A DNA stretch of 64,000 nucleotides from Archangium minus. GTDB taxonomy: Bacteria; Myxococcota; Myxococcia; Myxococcales; Myxococcaceae. The stretch covers positions 62,001-126,000 of the forward strand of contig NZ_CP043494.1 in NCBI RefSeq assembly GCF_044360475.1, written 5' to 3'. This document shows, piece after piece, positions 16,703-24,518 of the stretch. Below the pieces are notes generated by a model. That model was not told the DNA's origin. It made no database searches and saw only the letters and a program-made list of their open reading frames with translations. A program made the translations under genes and the position numbers. Each line of letters starts with the position of its first letter. Within the stretch, counting starts at the first letter, position 1.

Positions 16703-18856
16703 CTACTGGGCCACGCCAAGTTGCGTGAGGAGGAAGGCCTGATCGAAGGCAACCTCCTTCAACCGGTCATACCGCCCGGACGCGCCGCCGTGGCCCGCGT
16801 TCATGTTGATCTGGAACAGCAACGGGTTCTTGTCCGTCTTCAGCGCTCGCAGCTTCGCCACCCACTTGGCCGGCTCCCAGTACATGACCTGGCTGTCATT
16901 GAAGCTCGTCTTCACCAGCAGCGTCGGGTAGTCCCTGGCGGCGACGTTGGTATAGGGGCAGTACCGCCGCATGTAGTCGTAGTCCTCCTTCACCTGTGGA
17001 TTGCCCCACTCCTCGAACTCGCCCACGGTGAGCGGAAGGCTCGCATCGGACATGGTGTTGAGCACGTCCACGAAGGGCACGTGCGCCATCACCACCTTGA
17101 AGAGGTCCGGGCGAAGGTTCATCACCGCGCCCATCAGCAGGCCACCCGCGCTCCCGCCCTCGATGGCCAACCGCTCCTTCGAGGTGTAGCCCTGGGCGAT
17201 GAGCCCCTCGGCCGAGGCGATGAAGTCCGTGAAGGTGTTCATCTTGTTGCGCATGCGGCCACCGTCGTGCCACGCCTTGCCCAGATCGCTGCCGCCACGA
17301 ATCTGCGCGGTGGCCAGCACCACGCCCCGCTCCAGCAGCGACACGTCATTCGAGTTGAACCCCAGGAAGGCGGGGAAGCCATAGGCCCCGTAACCCATGA
17401 GCAGCAGCGGAGCGCTCCCGTCCTTCTTCAGGCCCTTGCGATAGACGAGGTTCACCGGGACCTTCACCCCGTCCTTCGCCTCCGCCATCACCCGCTCTGT
17501 CTGGTAGCGCGAGGCGTCATAGCCCCCCAGCACCGGCGTCTGCTTGAGCAGCTTCCGCCCCCGGCTCACCATGTCGTAGTCGTAGATGGAGGGCGGTGTG
17601 ACGGGTGACTGGTAGGCGATGCGCAGCAGCTTCGTGTCCCACTCCTCGTTCATCTCCGGGTAGACGACGTACACCAGCTCGGGAAAGGAGATGCGGTGCG
17701 AGGCCCGCGTCTTCAGGTCGGTGATGGAGAGGTGCGGCAGCCCGGCCTCGAACTCGTACAGCATCAGGTGGTTCTTGAAGAGGGAGAGGCCCTGCAACAG
17801 CACCGCCTCGCGGTGGGGGATGAGCTCCTTCCAGTTCGCGCGACCGGGCGACTTCACCGGCGCGGTGACGACGCGGAAGTTGCGGCCCCCCGAGTTGGTG
17901 AGGATGTAGAACTGCTCTCCGTGGTGGTCCACGCTGTACTCGTGGTCCTGCTCGCGCGGGGCCACCACCGTCAGGGCCGCCGTGGGGTTGCGCGCGGGCC
18001 ATACCCGCACCTCGCTCGTGGTGCTGCTGTCGGAGGAGGCGATGAGGTACTCGCCGGAGCGCGAGCGCTGGACGCCCAGGGTGAAGCGCTCGTCCTTCTC
18101 CTCGTACACGAGCACATCCTCGGAAGAAGGCGTGCCGAGCGTATGCCGCCACAGCTTGAAGGGCCGCTTGGCCGCGTCCTCGGTGACATAGAAGAGGGTG
18201 CGGTTGTCCGCGGCCCAGACCACCGACGTCACCTTCTCCATGCGCTCCACGCCCGTCTTCCCGGTGCGTAAGTCCTTCACCTGGAGCGTGAACTGGCGAA
18301 AGCCCGTTGTATCCACCGAGTACGCCAGCAGGTGGCCGTCATCGCTCACCTCTCTTTCGGACAGCGAGAGGAACTTCTGCCCCTCGGCGAGCACGTTGAG
18401 GTCCAGCATCACCTCCTCGGGCGCCTCCAGGGTGCCCTTCTTCCGGCAGAGGATGGGGTATTGCTTCCCTTCCTCGGTGCGCGAGTAATAGAGGGAGCCG
18501 CCCTTGCGGTAGGGCACGCTCAGGTCCGTCTGCTGGATGCGGCCGAGCATCTCCTCGTACAGCTTCCGCTGCAGGGCCTCGGTGGGCTTCATCACCGCGG
18601 CGGTGTAGGCGGCCTCGGCCTCGAGGTACGCGCGCACCTCGGGGTTCTCCTTCTCACGCAACCAGAAGTAGTCGTCCTGCCGCGTGTCGCCGTGCAGGGT
18701 GACGGGATGAGGAACGCGCCTGGCCACCGGAGGAACAGGGCCGGAGGGCGCGGGAGCCGCGGCCACTCCGGGTGCGGATGCGGGCGCGACGGCCGGTGTG
18801 GTGGAGCAGGCCACGAGCGCGAGCAGCGCGGCCAGGGACAACGAGAAGAAGCGCAT
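16703..18856 (-). CDS. ptrB: oligopeptidase B (S9A prolyl oligopeptidase family), lipoprotein form
   Basis: 717 residues. The N-terminus (MRFFSLSLAALLALVAC) is a lipoprotein signal with a Cys at 17, followed by an Ala/Pro linker; classical PtrB is cytosolic, so export is an oddity. From 'PHPVTLHGDTRQDDYFWLREKENPEVRAYLEAEAAY' onward it follows E. coli oligopeptidase B closely: a seven-bladed propeller and then an alpha/beta-hydrolase domain with GGSAGG (Ser569), 'NDSQVMYWEPAKW' (Asp654) and 'NAGHGGASGRY' (His689). All three catalytic residues are present. It should cut peptides after basic residues. 'GEFEEWGNP', typical of this group, is intact. It lies alone on the strand. Confidence 0.9.
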   Translation of the reverse strand: MRFFSLSLAALLALVACSTTPAVAPASAPGVAAAPAPSGPVPPVARRVPHPVTLHGDTRQDDYFWLREKENPEVRAYLEAEAAYTAAVMKPTEALQRKLYEEMLGRIQQTDLSVPYRKGGSLYYSRTEEGKQYPILCRKKGTLEAPEEVMLDLNVLAEGQKFLSLSEREVSDDGHLLAYSVDTTGFRQFTLQVKDLRTGKTGVERMEKVTSVVWAADNRTLFYVTEDAAKRPFKLWRHTLGTPSSEDVLVYEEKDERFTLGVQRSRSGEYLIASSDSSTTSEVRVWPARNPTAALTVVAPREQDHEYSVDHHGEQFYILTNSGGRNFRVVTAPVKSPGRANWKELIPHREAVLLQGLSLFKNHLMLYEFEAGLPHLSITDLKTRASHRISFPELVYVVYPEMNEEWDTKLLRIAYQSPVTPPSIYDYDMVSRGRKLLKQTPVLGGYDASRYQTERVMAEAKDGVKVPVNLVYRKGLKKDGSAPLLLMGYGAYGFPAFLGFNSNDVSLLERGVVLATAQIRGGSDLGKAWHDGGRMRNKMNTFTDFIASAEGLIAQGYTSKERLAIEGGSAGGLLMGAVMNLRPDLFKVVMAHVPFVDVLNTMSDASLPLTVGEFEEWGNPQVKEDYDYMRRYCPYTNVAARDYPTLLVKTSFNDSQVMYWEPAKWVAKLRALKTDKNPLLFQINMNAGHGGASGRYDRLKEVAFDQAFLLTQLGVAQ

Positions 18857-19106
18857 GGAACCCCCGGGGTAAGGACGGACGCGGCCCCTGTGAAGTGGGG
18901 CGCGTCACGGGGCTAGCTCAAACCCGGGGCGGTTGGGAAGGGGCCCAATGCTCAGCCGCGCGACGGGGAGGATGAACATTTCGCTGGTCGTCTCCGCCTG
19001 ACGCGCCTCCTTCAGGGAATCGCGCACGTCTGTCTCTATGGGACAACCGCACGAGAGCCCTAAACTAGCCCTGAGCGGTCACGTCCTACCGGCCGCGGAG
19101 TGCTCC

Positions 19107-20102
19107 ATGCCCATTGACGTTGTCGTCCCTGTTGCCCCCAAGGACTTCTCCAAGCTTCCTTCCTGTCTACGGGGAATTGCCCGGCACTCCCGAACCATCA
19201 TCCGAAGGATCTACGTCCTCTCCCAGCAAGCACCCGTTCTCGAACCCCTACCCGGCGCAATCCCGGTGCACCACGCCCCCGAGTCGTGGTTTCCCTTCAC
19301 GAAGCAGGACATCAGCCAGACTCTCGAGGCGCGCGGCTGCCCCTACCCCAGTGGCGCCTGGTACTACCAACAGCTTCTCAAGTTGTATGTCTTCCGGGCC
19401 ATCCCAGGACTTTTGCCAGAGGTGCTCATCCTGGACTCGGACTATGTCTTCCTTCAGGACGTGCCCTTTCTGAGCGAGGACGGACGATCCCTGCTGGCCT
19501 TGGGTTACCCGTTCACGTGGCTGCTCGGCACCCGGCAGTACCCATCCACGGTGGAGCACGTGCATGCGGAGTTCGCCCGGAGGTTCGTCCCCGGCTGGAG
19601 CCCCCAGCACCCGTTCAGCGGCATGCAGCACCACATGCTCTTCCAGGCGGACATCCTCGAAGAGCTGCTCTCCCTCGCGGAGCAGGCGCATGAGTTGCCA
19701 GCCTGGCGGGCCTTCATGAAGGAGGTGACGGTGGAGAAGTGGAACGCGGCCTCGGAGTATGTCCTCTACCACCACTTCGCCCTGGGCAGGCACCCCGGGC
19801 GCGTGGCGCTCCGGCACCTACGGGCCTCCGACATCATCCACGACTCCGACGACACGCGAGGAGGTCTGGAGCACTTCGACCGATTGATGGCGCGCGGAGA
19901 CTTGCAGGCCGCGGGCTGCCACGCCTTCCTGGGCCTGCGCGAGCGCCTGGAGACGATGGACTACATTCCGCCGCAGCTGCGCACGCGGATGCTCTCCGCG
20001 GGCTCGCTCGTCTACGCGCTGCATCTGGAAGAGGGGTTGCTCCAGTTGGAGTGCATGGACTTGGAGGGATCGAATGCTACGCGTCCACCTCCAACCGGGT
20101 GA
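19107..20102 (+). CDS. DUF6492 family glycosyltransferase-like protein
   Basis: 331 residues from ATG 19107, preferred over the longer reading from 19038 because GGAG (19097-19100) precedes it and conserved sequence starts at 'PIDVVVPVAPKDFSKLPSCLRGI'. 'EVLILDSDYVFLQDVPF' carries a DxD motif as in GT-A glycosyltransferases; 'YYQQLLKLYVFRAIPG' and 'FSGMQHHMLFQADILEEL' are the usual blocks of DUF6492. It would be a cytosolic or membrane-associated sugar transferase for polysaccharide or a related glycan, with no substrate evident. The 3' end overlaps the decayed gene on the other strand by 26 bases. Confidence 0.8.
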   Translation: MPIDVVVPVAPKDFSKLPSCLRGIARHSRTIIRRIYVLSQQAPVLEPLPGAIPVHHAPESWFPFTKQDISQTLEARGCPYPSGAWYYQQLLKLYVFRAIPGLLPEVLILDSDYVFLQDVPFLSEDGRSLLALGYPFTWLLGTRQYPSTVEHVHAEFARRFVPGWSPQHPFSGMQHHMLFQADILEELLSLAEQAHELPAWRAFMKEVTVEKWNAASEYVLYHHFALGRHPGRVALRHLRASDIIHDSDDTRGGLEHFDRLMARGDLQAAGCHAFLGLRERLETMDYIPPQLRTRMLSAGSLVYALHLEEGLLQLECMDLEGSNATRPPPTG

Positions 20103-20984
20103 CGTAGCTGGCCATGTCGAGCCGGTCCGTGGTGACGAAGCCCGGGGGCGCGGCCAGCAGTTGCGGCAGGCGGTTGAGCACGGTGGCGCACGTGAGTGCG
20201 GGCGTGGCCGGGTTGCGGACAGTCACCGTCGTCGAGGGCTCGCCCTGGAGCGTCCACTCGTTGAGGTCCACCTCACCGGGCGCGTAGAGCTTGCCCACGC
20301 AGTGGGTTTCAATCACTGGACCCTCGTGCGTCTCCGTCACCACCACCGCCTTCATGCCGGTGGCATGCCCAGCGGCGATCTCCCGGTCGAGGCTCGCCGA
20401 GCGCAGCGGCGCCGTGTGAGTGGTGAGTGGTGGGCAGCAATTGCTGACGCATGGAGCGCACGCGCCAGCCCAGCCGAGCGCACAGCCACTCATTGGAATT
20501 CCATACATAGGAGGGCGAATTGCTGGCGCCGATGCGCATGGCGAAGGTGTCCAAGTCGAGCCCGACGCCGTGCTTCTGGGCCAGCGCGCTCCCGTAGTCG
20601 TCGGCGTTGTACTGGGTCAGACCCTGGATGCGATCAATCCGGTGGGTGGACCCGGCCAGCACGGCGATCAGGTTGCCCCAGAACACGTCCTGGTAGCCCG
20701 AGCCGGTGAGGGTACAGTCATGGGCCTTGGCCAGGGCGTCCAACTCCTCGGTGATCGCCTTCGAGGTAGTCCAAGGGAAGAAGGCCTCCTCGCCGATGGT
20801 GATGGCGTTGACGCCGTGGCGAGCGGCCAGGCGCAGGTCGTCCGCCAGCTCGGGCATGGTGCTGCGGGTGCACAGGATGCAGACATCGGCCTTGGCTTCA
20901 CGGAAGACGGCCTCGGCTTCCTCGGGGTGACGGATTCGTCAGGCCACAGCCCCACTGGATGATTCGGATCGGTCGCTTGCTCAT
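20077..20984 (-). pseudogene. decayed NAD(P)-dependent amine/2,4-diaminopentanoate dehydrogenase-like gene
   Basis: Three reverse-strand frames together encode one protein. It starts at ATG 20984 with 'MSKRPIRIIQWGCG', the beginning of a Rossmann dinucleotide fold; then most of that domain is missing and a second frame resumes with 'EAEAVFREAKADVCILCTRST', 'GVNAITIGEEAFFPWTT' and 'GSGYQDVFWGNLIAVLAGSTHRID'. A third frame from about 20450 to 20077 carries 'ATGMKAVVVTETHEGPVIETHCVGKLYAPGEVDLNEWTLQGEPSTTV'. This fits the dihydrodipicolinate-reductase-like family with an internal deletion and two frame changes, so it should be non-functional. Alternatively, sequencing errors could explain the second frameshift, but not the missing N-terminal region. 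Confidence 0.7.
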
Positions 20985-21284
20985 GAGTTTCCCCCTATGG
21001 AAGGTTCCGGAGTGGATCCTCTCCCGGACGATTCCACGACACAAGAACGGTGTGTGATCGGACCAACAAGATGGGTTTCCACCTGTCCCATGCGCAACCA
21101 GCGAAGGAGCGCTGCGGGTGTATCGTTCCCGTCTCGTCAGAAAAGCCAGTCAATCGTCGCTGAATCTCCACATATTGTGTTTCACATCCTGACTGTCGAG
21201 TGTGCTATGCGTTGCACGCCCTGGACGCGGAAGAAAGCCAGGCATGCTCAAAGCCAATTCAGGCAAACAAGGGGGAAGAGCATC
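20985..21284. other. intergenic region upstream of twin-PAN gene
   Basis: No gene is supportable here, although a frame runs open from 20997 into the PAN gene. It contains 'CACATATTGTG' (about 21170) and other less GC-rich patches and presumably the promoter of the PAN-domain gene. I cannot assign boxes. Confidence 0.4.
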
Positions 21285-21845
21285 ATGAAACACACGAAGA
21301 AGAAGGCATTGCTGCTCGGGGCCGCCGGGCTGCTTCTCGGAGCCACGGTGGCGTACGCCAGCTCGGTATCGGTGGAGGCCGAAACCGACCGCCCTGGAAG
21401 CGACTACAAGTTTTTCGATCTCCCCAACGCGGACCCGGAGTTGTGCCGCATGGAGTGCGCGAATGACTCGCGCTGCCGCGCCTACACGTACGTCAAGCCT
21501 GGCATCCAGGGGTCCAGCGCGCGTTGCTGGCTGAAGGGCTCGGTCCCGGTCGCCAGGACCAGTACCTGCTGCGTCTCTGGCGTCAAGGACGATACGCAGC
21601 CGCCCCCACCCACCACCCTCACCGTGGAGCCGGGGATGAATCGCTATGGTTCGGATTACAAGGGCCTGGATCTCCCCGCCGCGGACCCGGAATTGTGCCG
21701 CACGGAGTGCGCGAATGACTCGCGCTGCCTCGCCTACACGTACGTCAAGCCTGGCGTCCAGGGGACCTATGCCAAGTGCTGGTTGAAGAACCCGGCTCCG
21801 GCGGCCACGCCAGACCCCAACACCGTCTCCGGCATCAAGCAGTAG
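21285..21845 (+). CDS. secreted protein with two PAN/Apple-type domains
   Basis: 186 residues from ATG 21285 after GGGGGAAGAG. The signal peptide is 'MKHTKKKALLLGAAGLLLGATVAYA'. Two tandem units of about 75 residues follow, each with the PAN-type pattern 'ETDRPGSDYKFFDLPNADPELCRMECANDSRCRAYTYVKPGIQG' and 'CWLKGSVPVA', separated by a Pro/Thr linker. The two copies are about 75 percent alike, so they arose by duplication. PAN/Apple domains bind proteins or carbohydrates outside the cell; no enzymatic part is present. The gene ends just before the bidirectional terminator at 21864-21890. Confidence 0.85.
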   Translation: MKHTKKKALLLGAAGLLLGATVAYASSVSVEAETDRPGSDYKFFDLPNADPELCRMECANDSRCRAYTYVKPGIQGSSARCWLKGSVPVARTSTCCVSGVKDDTQPPPPTTLTVEPGMNRYGSDYKGLDLPAADPELCRTECANDSRCLAYTYVKPGVQGTYAKCWLKNPAPAATPDPNTVSGIKQ

Positions 21846-21863
21846 TCCGCCCGGTGTGAGGCA

Positions 21864-21890
21864 AGGAGCGGGGAAGGCTGCCCCGCTCCT
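21864..21890. terminator. perfect hairpin between convergent genes
   Basis: Arms AGGAGCGGGG (21864-21873) and CCCCGCTCCT (21881-21890) pair over ten bases with a seven-base loop. The hairpin lies between the PAN gene stop (21845) and the PEGA kinase stop (21901), which face each other, so it probably terminates both. Confidence 0.75.
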
Positions 21891-21900
21891 CCGTCCCGTC

Positions 21901-23745
21901 TCATTCCTTCTCGGGGATGTCCTTCAGCGCGAGCTTGAACTGCGCTGTCTTGCCCGCCTGGATGGGCACTGACAGCAGGTGCTGCTTCCCATCCGCGCCC
22001 TTGATGATCAGCCGGTGCGTGCCCGCCGGTATCGGCACCTTGATCAGCGGCGTCTTCCCCAACGAGCGCCCCTTCAGGAACACCTCGGCCTCCGGCAGCA
22101 CGAGCAGTGTCAGCGCTCCCTTCTTCACGTTCCGCGCGGGCTCGCGGTCATCGTCACCATCACTGTCCTTGTTCGCCGGAGCCTTCTGGGCCGTCTTGTT
22201 CGCCCGAGCATCCTGGGGGACGTCCTTGTTCGTGGGGGCCGCCTCGCCCTCCTGCGCCGAAGGCTGCGTCTTCGCCTCCGCGGAGGTGCCCACCCCTGGC
22301 TCCGGGTTCGTCTTCGGGTCGGGCCGCTGGATAGGCATCATCGGAGAGATGTCTCCCACCGGAATGGGCGTCCCGTTGGCCTCCTGCTCTTTGATCGCCG
22401 CGAGCAGCTTCACCGCGCCGAAGCCCAGGCTTCCCCCCAGCACCAGCAGCACGGCGATCACTCCCCAGAACTTCCCCGTCCCTCCGCCTCCGCTCGCCTG
22501 AGGTGCCGTAGGCCGGGTCTCCATCGGGGATGTTGCCGCGGGCCGCTCCCGAGTCACCACCCGCCCCGTGGTCGTGACTCTTGCCGCCGGCGTCTCCGCC
22601 GTTTCCACCTCCGGTCCCCGCCACGCTCCCTGTCCCTGGGCCAGCCGCTGCAGCTCCGGCCGTACCCGAGGCCTCGCCTCCGACCTCTCCGCCACTGGAC
22701 GCGACTCCGTCCCCGTGTCCGGCCGCGTTGGCTCCTTCACCGCGTCCGCGCTCTCCAGCAGCCGGCGCGTCACCTCCATACGCTCCTGGAAGTGCTCGCG
22801 CATGAAGGCCGAGCGCTGCTCGGAGTCGAAGAGCAGCTTTCCAGCCGCCGCCTCAATCGCCCGCGCCATCTCCCGGCCATTCGGGTAGCGATCCTCCCGG
22901 TTGCGCGCCAGCGCCTTGAGCACCACCGCCGACACCTCCGGCGGCAGCCCCTGCACCTTCGGCGGCGGGATGGGCGCCGAGAGGATCAGCTCCATCTCCT
23001 GGCGCTCGGTCTCCGCGGCGAAGAGACGCTCGCCGCTGAGCATCTCGTGGAGCATCACCCCGGCGGCGAACAAGTCACTGCGTCCATCCAGCGGCTCGCC
23101 CCGCACCTGCTCCGGCGACATGTACCCGGTGGTGCCCTTCACCATGCCCACCTGGGTGCGAACCACGCCATCGCGTGCCTTGGCGATGCCGAAGTCCAGC
23201 AGCTTCACCTCCCCGTCGTACGTCACCATCACGTTCTTCTGGGACACGTCCCGGTGGATGACGGGGAAGGGCTTGCCGCCCGGCGTGGTGAAGCAGTGCG
23301 CGTAGTGCAGCGCCAGGCACACGTCGCGCACCACGGACAGGCTCAGGCCCGGGGGCTGCGTCAGGCCCCGGCGGCGGCACACCGTGGCGAGCTGGTTGAG
23401 GTTCTGCCCCGCGATGAACTCCATCGCCAGGAACAGGCCCTCGCCGTCCCGGCCCAGCTCGAACACCTGGCCGATGTTCGGGTGGTTGAGCGCCGCGGTG
23501 ATGCGGGCCTCATCCAGGAACATCTGCTCGAACTGCTCGTCGCCGCGCGCGTCCGGAAGAATTCGTTTGAGGGCGACATACTTGCGGAACCCGCCCGGCC
23601 CCGAGGTGAAGCCGAGGAACACCTCGGCCATGCCTCCCACCGACAGCTGGGCGAGCACCTGATACCGTCCGATGCGCTCGCCCCAGTGCAGGTCGAGGTC
23701 GGTGGAATTCAACGTCTGGGGCGCCCCCCGGGCCGGTGCGGACAT
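21901..23745 (-). CDS. Ser/Thr protein kinase with C-terminal PEGA domain
   Basis: 614 residues from ATG 23745 ('MSAPARG'); an ATG at 23757 is an alternative. The Hanks-type kinase domain starts with 'IGRYQVLAQLSVGGMAEVFLG' and shows 'VALKRIL' (ATP-Lys), 'HRDVSQKNV' (catalytic loop), 'DFGIAKA' (Mg loop) and 'GTTGYMSPEQ' (activation segment end), so it should be active. A Pro/Ala-rich linker leads to one membrane helix (about 423-448, 'FWGVIAVLLVLGGSLGFGAVKLL') and an extracytoplasmic PEGA domain (about 542-612: 'VLPEAEVFLKGRSLGKTPL', 'VPIPAGTHRLII'). It senses outside and phosphorylates inside. A second, divergent paralog is at 58219-60768. Its upstream spacer carries a cluster of DnaA-like boxes. 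Confidence 0.9.
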   Translation of the reverse strand: MSAPARGAPQTLNSTDLDLHWGERIGRYQVLAQLSVGGMAEVFLGFTSGPGGFRKYVALKRILPDARGDEQFEQMFLDEARITAALNHPNIGQVFELGRDGEGLFLAMEFIAGQNLNQLATVCRRRGLTQPPGLSLSVVRDVCLALHYAHCFTTPGGKPFPVIHRDVSQKNVMVTYDGEVKLLDFGIAKARDGVVRTQVGMVKGTTGYMSPEQVRGEPLDGRSDLFAAGVMLHEMLSGERLFAAETERQEMELILSAPIPPPKVQGLPPEVSAVVLKALARNREDRYPNGREMARAIEAAAGKLLFDSEQRSAFMREHFQERMEVTRRLLESADAVKEPTRPDTGTESRPVAERSEARPRVRPELQRLAQGQGAWRGPEVETAETPAARVTTTGRVVTRERPAATSPMETRPTAPQASGGGGTGKFWGVIAVLLVLGGSLGFGAVKLLAAIKEQEANGTPIPVGDISPMMPIQRPDPKTNPEPGVGTSAEAKTQPSAQEGEAAPTNKDVPQDARANKTAQKAPANKDSDGDDDREPARNVKKGALTLLVLPEAEVFLKGRSLGKTPLIKVPIPAGTHRLIIKGADGKQHLLSVPIQAGKTAQFKLALKDIPEKE

Positions 23746-23757
23746 GGGCTGAACCAT

Positions 23758-24034
23758 AGCCCACACCCCCTGTGGACGGCCTGTGGATGGAGCCGGGTGC
23801 CACTGTGGATAACCCTGGGGATGATCCAACCCCTGTGGGTGGCGGTGGATAAGCGCCAACTTCCCCACATGTAGCATACTCGGGATTCGTCAGTGATTCC
23901 GAGCAGTTGCGGACTTTTCCACAAGCCCACACCCCCTGCTGTCATCACTGATTGATCTAATACTCTATTACTCCAGTGAAGAAACAGCGGGGCCTGGGGA
24001 CAAGGTGGAGCTGTGGATAAGGCCCCCGGGCGGC
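23758..24034. other. candidate replication-origin-like spacer with DnaA-box cluster
   Basis: Within 250 bases of non-coding sequence I count two perfect DnaA 9-mers TGTGGATAA (23804-23812 and 24012-24020), GGTGGATAA (23844-23852), TTTTCCACA (23915-23923, other orientation) and weaker TGTGGATGG (23782), TTCCCCACA (23861) and TGTGGACGG (23771). A 28-base patch about 23949-23976 is unusually AT-rich for this genome and could be an unwinding element. It sits between the PEGA kinase and a 95-residue gene. It resembles an oriC, or a DnaA-titrating site; nearby dnaA, dnaN or par genes are absent. Confidence 0.45.
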
Positions 24035-24322
24035 TCAGTGCCGGGCACGCATGAGCGAGACGAGCGTGAGGCGGGCAGCCGGGGCATCCAGCTCGATGCC
24101 CACGTCGCAGCCGGCCAGCAGGAACTCGAGGGTGACGGGGCCGTGGCGGGGCAGCAGACAGCGCTCATGCCAGGCCTGGACGGCGAGGCGGAAGAGCTCC
24201 CCCAGCAGGGTGTGGCGGGTGTCCGCTGCGAGCAGGTCCATCTGCGATTGGAGCGCGCACGGGATGTAGACGGTGAAGGCCTGCGCCAATTGCTCTGAAA
24301 TAGCGGATTCGATGGAAGCCAT
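24035..24322 (-). CDS. small conserved hypothetical protein
   Basis: 95 residues ('MASIESAISEQLAQAFTVYIPCALQSQMDLLAADTRHTLLGELF'), soluble, mostly helical, with good third-position bias. No domain is recognised. 'TLLGELFRLAVQAWHERCLLP' is a likely amphipathic helix. It is read away from the kinase-proximal spacer's origin-like cluster side, toward 23758, and is separated from the lipoprotein gene at 24519 by about 200 bases of non-coding DNA. Real gene rather likely; function unknown. Confidence 0.55.
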   Translation of the reverse strand: MASIESAISEQLAQAFTVYIPCALQSQMDLLAADTRHTLLGELFRLAVQAWHERCLLPRHGPVTLEFLLAGCDVGIELDAPAARLTLVSLMRARH

Positions 24323-24518
24323 GATTCCGGGCTTTGCGAGAATCGTACCGGGATGGTGCCCAGTGCTTTCAAGGGGTTGGAGCCACTCCCCCTCCGCAAG
24401 ACCGTAGAAACGCCAGGGTGGCAGAGGGTGGGCTGGTGAACGCGAGCGCCCGTGATGCGAGGGGCGACCCCTCCTCCCTTCGAGGGGCGAGGCCTATAGG
24501 CCAGAGCGGGGGTCAAGC

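Noticed and set aside
21979..23874. 631-codon plus-strand frame opposite the PEGA kinase
   Set aside because: Antisense shadow, Arg/His/Leu-rich; kinase motifs are on the reverse strand.
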